From positions 1 through 9,157 of the forward strand of contig JARGOI010000076.1 of assembly GCA_029212275.1 (NCBI GenBank): a DNA stretch of 9,157 bases, given 5' to 3'. Positions 6,336 to 9,157 of the stretch are shown piece after piece (within the stretch, counting starts at the first letter, position 1; each line of letters starts with the position of its first letter). Below the pieces are notes generated by a model that saw only the letters and a list, made by a program, of their open reading frames with translations, ran no database searches and was not told the DNA's origin. This DNA comes from Thalassolituus sp. (GTDB taxonomy: Bacteria > Pseudomonadota > Gammaproteobacteria > Pseudomonadales > Oceanobacteraceae). The translations under genes were made by a program, and so were the position numbers.

Positions 6336-6974
6336 TTATTCGCCAGCGGTTTCTTCTTCTTCGTCACCTGCAGGCGCTATTTTAGGAGCGTTTACAGAAA
6401 CGACAGAGGTATCGTGCTCTTCACCATGAGTTAACGCTTGAATTTCAACGCCTTTTGGCATTTTCAGGTCGGTTAAGTGAATAACGCCACCTAATTCAAG
6501 GTCGATTACATCAACTTCGATGAACTCAGGTAAATCACCCGCGCTGCAAATGATGTCTAGGCTAGTCAATTGGTGCGAGATGATACCGCCGCCAATTTTA
6601 ACACCCTTACATTTTTCTTCGTTGATGAAGTGCAATGGTACGTGCGCTTTAATTTTGCTGTTTTTGCTTACGCGCAAAAAGTCAGCATGCCAAATCATGT
6701 TTTTGGCTGGGTGACGTTGAAGATCTTTCAATATCACTTGCTCGTCTTTACCGTCAACGGTGAGGTTGATGATAGAGCTATAAAACGCTTCGCTTTCTAA
6801 CAACTTGTTCAGTTCGTTAGATTTCAAAGTGATTGACGTTGGCTTGCGATCGTTACCGCCGGCTTTACCACCGTAAACGATTGCTGGAACGCCATTCTCG
6901 CGACGCAGGCGGCGGCTCGCACCTTTCCCTGAATCTTCGCGAGTTACAGCAGATAAGTTAAATGCATCTGACAT
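6336..6974 (-). CDS. rplY: 50S ribosomal protein bL25, CTC/TL5 long form
   Basis: A 212-residue protein that binds 5S rRNA in the large subunit. The L25 beta-barrel domain covers about 1-97 (including SGKGASRRLRRENGVPAIVYG). A second TL5/CTC beta domain follows, with HVPLHFINEEKCKGVKIGG at 111-129 and DVIDLELGGVIHLTDLKMP at 155-173. The tail after 198 is acidic (EEEE). E. coli L25 has only the first domain (94 residues); the long form is usual in Pseudomonas. The start at 6974 has GAGG 8 nt upstream and the conserved MSDAFNLSAVTRED sequence. The frame stays open 16 codons further upstream, but that stretch is not family-like and would run through the leader hairpin. It follows prs, has its own -10, and ends at a good terminator. 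Confidence 0.97.
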   Translation of the reverse strand: MSDAFNLSAVTREDSGKGASRRLRRENGVPAIVYGGKAGGNDRKPTSITLKSNELNKLLESEAFYSSIINLTVDGKDEQVILKDLQRHPAKNMIWHADFLRVSKNSKIKAHVPLHFINEEKCKGVKIGGGIISHQLTSLDIICSAGDLPEFIEVDVIDLELGGVIHLTDLKMPKGVEIQALTHGEEHDTSVVSVNAPKIAPAGDEEEETAGE

Positions 6975-6998
6975 AGTTATTTCCTCTTGGAATATAAA

Positions 6999-7030
6999 TA
7001 CCGCCGGGTTTGCGACCAACACCGGCGGTA
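6999..7030 (-). promoter_or_regulatory. rplY leader hairpin, possible autogenous control element
   Basis: TACCGCCGG (7030-7022 on the minus strand) pairs perfectly with CCGGCGGTA (7007-6999) around a 14-nt loop. The stem ends about 24 nt before the rplY ATG and just upstream of the Shine-Dalgarno. A smaller GGCC/GGCC hairpin (7042-7054) precedes it near the predicted 5' end. As I recall, autogenous repression by L25 through a structured leader has been reported for E. coli rplY; its use here is inferred. Confidence 0.5.
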
Positions 7031-7058
7031 GGTTAAATCACGGCCAATAGGGCCAGCG

Positions 7059-7064
7059 ATTATA
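7059..7064 (-). promoter_or_regulatory. Candidate -10 box of the rplY promoter
   Basis: The minus strand has a perfect TATAAT, predicting a start near 7052 and a leader of about 78 nt carrying both hairpins. No hexamer at the proper distance matches TTGACA well, so transcription may also read in from prs. Confidence 0.5.
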
Positions 7065-7086
7065 ATTCAGTGGTTGTTTGCTATTA

Positions 7087-7102
7087 GGCTAACGAGTTAG
7101 CC
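7087..7102 (-). other. Hairpin just after the prs stop
   Basis: GGCTAAC and GTTAGCC form an inverted repeat (effectively a 6-bp stem with a 4-nt loop) directly after the prs stop codon. No T-run follows, so it is unlikely to be an intrinsic terminator; it may stabilise the prs 3' end. Confidence 0.45.
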
Positions 7103-7103
7103 C

Positions 7104-8045
7104 TTAGCGGAACATCGCACTGATGGATTCTTCATTATTAACGCGTCGAATCGACTCAGCCAGCAACCCAGCAATGGTTAATTGACGGATAGTGCCAATC
7201 GCTTTGGCGGCTTCAGAAAGAGGAATCGTGTCAGTAACCACCAATTCGTCCAGTTCAGCGCTCGCTAAGCGTTCAATCGCGGGGCCGGATAGTACAGGAT
7301 GTGTACAGTAAGCGACAACTTTTTTCGCACCAAATTCCTTCAAAGCTTGTGCAGCAAGGCATAATGTACCGGCAGTGTCGACCATGTCGTCGACCAAAAT
7401 ACAGGTTCTACCAGTCACATCACCAATAATATGCATTACTTCCGAGACGTTCGCTTTCGGGCGACGTTTATCAATAATGGCCAAATCAACATTCAACTGT
7501 TTTGCAATAGCGCGGGCGCGAACTACGCCGCCGATATCTGGAGAAACAATAATTAAATCTTCAAAGGCTTGGCGTTCCATATCGTCGATTAAAATTGGCG
7601 AGCCGTAAACGTTATCAACGGGAACATCAAAAAAGCCCTGAATCTGATCGGCGTGCAAATCAACAGTTAATACGCGGTCGATACCAGCGCCAGACATCAT
7701 GTCGGCAACAGCGCGGGCACTGATCGGCACGCGAGCACTGCGTGGACGACGATCTTGGCGGGCGTAACCAAAGTAAGGAACTACCGCAGTAATACGGCTG
7801 GCAGATGAGCGACGTAAACTGTCGGCCATCAAAAGGATTTCCATGAGATTGTCGTTGGTGGGTGCGCAGGTCGGTTGGATTATAAACACATCCTTACCGC
7901 GTACGTTTTCATTAATCTCAATGGCAATTTCACCATCACTGAATTTATTAACAACAGCATCGCCGAGAGGGATATCAAGACGCTCGACAACCAGCTTGGC
8001 CAGCTGAGGATTCGCGTTGCCGGTAAAAACCATTAGCTTAGACAC
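7104..8045 (-). CDS. prs: Ribose-phosphate pyrophosphokinase
   Basis: Makes PRPP from ribose 5-phosphate and ATP for purine, pyrimidine, histidine, tryptophan and NAD synthesis; a cytoplasmic hexamer. The 313-residue length equals that of Pseudomonas Prs. The FSDGE ATP-binding turn is at 35-39, and YFGYARQDRR with the flexible loop PRSARVPISAR spans 91-111. VDLHADQIQGFF at 128-139 contains catalytic H131. VDDMVDTAGT at 218-227 is the ribose-5-phosphate/PRPP loop, and the end EESISAMFR is typical. The start is GTG at 8045 with AAAGGGG 6 nt upstream; the ATG at codon 5 lacks a suitable site and would cut the conserved MSKLMVFTGN. No terminator separates it from the tRNA gene 59 nt upstream, so it may be partly co-transcribed with ispE and the tRNA. 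Confidence 0.98.
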   Translation of the reverse strand: MSKLMVFTGNANPQLAKLVVERLDIPLGDAVVNKFSDGEIAIEINENVRGKDVFIIQPTCAPTNDNLMEILLMADSLRRSSASRITAVVPYFGYARQDRRPRSARVPISARAVADMMSGAGIDRVLTVDLHADQIQGFFDVPVDNVYGSPILIDDMERQAFEDLIIVSPDIGGVVRARAIAKQLNVDLAIIDKRRPKANVSEVMHIIGDVTGRTCILVDDMVDTAGTLCLAAQALKEFGAKKVVAYCTHPVLSGPAIERLASAELDELVVTDTIPLSEAAKAIGTIRQLTIAGLLAESIRRVNNEESISAMFR

Positions 8046-8066
8046 GTTTGTCCCCTTTATACGCTA

Positions 8067-8072
8067 TTTATA
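8067..8072 (-). promoter_or_regulatory. Weak candidate -10 box of a prs promoter
   Basis: The 59-nt gap between the tRNA gene and prs is AT-rich and has TATAAA here, about 22 nt before the prs start. The -35 position falls in unremarkable sequence. A second TATAAA (8056-8061) overlaps the ribosome-binding site and is unlikely to be used. Confidence 0.25.
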
Positions 8073-8104
8073 ATTATGGTCATCAATGATGGTAGGAATA
8101 GAAT

Positions 8105-8179
8105 TGGCTGAGGTGGCAGGGATCGAACCTGCGAATGACGGGATCAAAACCCGTTGCCTTACCACTTGGCGACACCCCA
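8105..8179 (-). tRNA. tRNA-Gln (anticodon TTG)
   Basis: A complete 75-nt cloverleaf with encoded CCA (8107-8105). The acceptor stem is TGGGGTG with CACCTCA, and the D arm is GCC-AAGTGGTAA-GGC. The anticodon stem ACGGG/CCCGT carries loop TTTTGAT with anticodon TTG at 8147-8145. The variable loop is CATTC, and the T arm is GCAGG-TTCGATC-CCTGC; the discriminator is G73. U1-A72, G73 and the anticodon are standard glutamine identity elements. The third acceptor pair is G3-U70 (8177 with 8111) in place of the usual G3-C70, which is unusual because G3-U70 is the main alanine identity element. The 5' end is only 6 nt after the ispE stop, so it is probably processed from the ispE transcript. Confidence 0.97.
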
Positions 8180-8185
8180 GCAACT

Positions 8186-9088
8186 TTAAGACGGTCTGAA
8201 TAGTACCCTATGAGCGGATGAAATATTAGCACCCTTTGCCACAAAAGCATTTTTATCAGCCGGTAACAGCTCAGAAACCATGATGGCTTCCGCTTCAGAA
8301 CTGAAACTTGAGAACACACAAGCCCCAGTGCCCGTCATCTTAGCAAGAGAAAATTTATTTAGCAAATTCAATGTGTTACCAACTTCTGGATACAACATCG
8401 AGACAATTGCCTGGCAGTCATTCCTGCCACCTTGCTCAAGTGCGGTGCGAATATTAATGGCGGGCGTGTTCCTTGTCAAACCATTATGAGCAAATATTTT
8501 TCCGGTGTTCACATGCACGTTAGGGCAGACCACCAAATACCACGGTTCTGGCAATTCTGGCGTTGGTGTTAAGACCTCACCGACACCTTCAGCAAAGGCC
8601 GCTTGGCCGTGGATAAACACCGGCACATCGGCACCCAGACTGAGTCCCAGTGCGGCCAACTGCGCTAGCGGTAGATTTAATTGCCATAAAACATTTAAGG
8701 CTAATAAGGTTGTAGCAGCATCCGAACTGCCACCGCCCAAACCACCGCCCATGGGTAAGCGTTTTGTTAAATGAATGTCTGCGCCGTTCTTCGAAATTGT
8801 TTTCTGTTGTAGTAATTTTGCTGCGCGGACAATCAAATTATCATCAAATGCAACGTTATCGAGGTTGGGGGACAAGGTAATTTGACCATCGTCACGTGGG
8901 CGAAATGCCAGTTCGTCACCAAAATCGACAAATTGAAAGAGGGTTTGCAAGTTATGATAACCGTCCTCACGACGGCTATTGATGTGCAAAAATAAATTTA
9001 ATTTAGCGGGGGCAGGAACGACTAACCAATCGTTTGAGTCATTACCCGAAGATATATTCACGAAAGAAAACGACGATGAATCAGTCAT
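8186..9088 (-). CDS. ispE: 4-diphosphocytidyl-2-C-methyl-D-erythritol kinase
   Basis: A GHMP-family kinase that phosphorylates CDP-ME at the 2-hydroxyl in the non-mevalonate isoprenoid pathway. The 300 residues include PAPAKLNLFLHI at 25-36 with K29, and the ATP loop LPMGGGLGGGSSDAA at 111-125. LGADVPVF (151-158) has catalytic D154, and MTGTGACVF is at 251-259; K29 and D154 correspond to E. coli K10 and D141. The N-terminus has about 19 more residues than E. coli IspE, rich in Ser and Asn (residues 4-20), and looks disordered. The ATG at 9088 has only a weak GGA 6 nt upstream, but no later in-frame start is better. It overlaps the end of lolB by 8 bp, and the tRNA-Gln follows after 6 nt. Confidence 0.98.
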   Translation of the reverse strand: MTDSSSFSFVNISSGNDSNDWLVVPAPAKLNLFLHINSRREDGYHNLQTLFQFVDFGDELAFRPRDDGQITLSPNLDNVAFDDNLIVRAAKLLQQKTISKNGADIHLTKRLPMGGGLGGGSSDAATTLLALNVLWQLNLPLAQLAALGLSLGADVPVFIHGQAAFAEGVGEVLTPTPELPEPWYLVVCPNVHVNTGKIFAHNGLTRNTPAINIRTALEQGGRNDCQAIVSMLYPEVGNTLNLLNKFSLAKMTGTGACVFSSFSSEAEAIMVSELLPADKNAFVAKGANISSAHRVLFRPS

Positions 9089-9157
9089 ACAGCGTCCATT
9101 CTTGAATCGAAAAAATAAATTTAAAATCGTAGCCGGACATTTTTACCAGCCCCGGTA
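9081..9157 (-). CDS. lolB: Outer-membrane lipoprotein LolB, C-terminal fragment
   Basis: The last 24 codons of a gene entering from the right edge: PGLVKMSGYDFKFIFSIQEW followed by TLYD and TGA at 9083-9081. It resembles the end of LolB, where an LP motif is followed by two beta strands ending in a hydrophobic Trp segment (IKLxxxxW). LolB receives lipoproteins from LolA and inserts them into the outer membrane. The position directly upstream of ispE, with an 8-bp ATGACTGA overlap, is the conserved gammaproteobacterial arrangement and carries most of the weight of the call. The lipoprotein signal and most of the protein are outside the window. Confidence 0.8.
   Translation of the reverse strand, partial: PGLVKMSGYDFKFIFSIQEWTLYD

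Noticed and set aside
6975..7022. A 16-codon N-terminal extension of rplY
   Set aside because: The extra codons overlap the leader hairpin, are unlike the family, and lie upstream of a well-placed GAGG for the ATG at 6974.
8083..8319. A 78-codon minus-strand frame across the ispE end and tRNA-Gln
   Set aside because: It overlaps the tRNA and ispE in another frame; the tRNA and ispE calls are far stronger.

Overview
This window looks like core chromosome of a gammaproteobacterium. Base composition is moderate, and the gene orders lolB-ispE-tRNA(Gln)-prs-rplY-pth-ychF and miaB-ybeZ-ybeY-corC are both known from Pseudomonas and other marine or soil gammaproteobacteria. Prs has the 313-residue Pseudomonas-type length, and rplY encodes the long CTC/TL5 form of bL25 rather than the short E. 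coli form. I favour a relative of the Pseudomonadales/Oceanospirillales but cannot name a genus.

Layout: every conserved gene is on the minus strand, so read from right to left. The tail of lolB (outer-membrane lipoprotein insertion) overlaps ispE (isoprenoid precursor synthesis). ispE is followed after 6 nt by a tRNA-Gln(UUG), then prs (PRPP synthesis), rplY (ribosomal protein bL25) with a structured leader and an intrinsic terminator, pth (peptidyl-tRNA hydrolase) and ychF (ribosome-associated ATPase). After a strong bidirectional terminator comes the only plus-strand gene, an unrecognised and very acidic 202-residue protein. A 413-bp divergent intergenic region then leads to miaB (tRNA ms2i6A methylthiotransferase), ybeZ (PhoH-like ATPase), ybeY (rRNA endonuclease) and the start of corC/ybeX.

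Function: most genes serve translation and RNA quality control (MiaB, YbeZ, YbeY, tRNA-Gln, bL25, Pth, YchF). The others supply PRPP and isoprenoids or act at the envelope. ybeZ, ybeY and corC are tightly coupled by two ATGA stop/start overlaps. I found no mobile element, CRISPR array or phage gene.

Points worth attention: the tRNA-Gln has a G3-U70 acceptor wobble, the main alanine identity element. A perfect TGTGA-N6-TCACA site is spaced as in a class II CRP promoter ahead of ybeZ. The acidic orphan sits at the junction of the two conserved clusters with its own promoter, long leader and terminator. The rplY leader carries two hairpins suited to autogenous control. No clearly new multi-gene system is visible.
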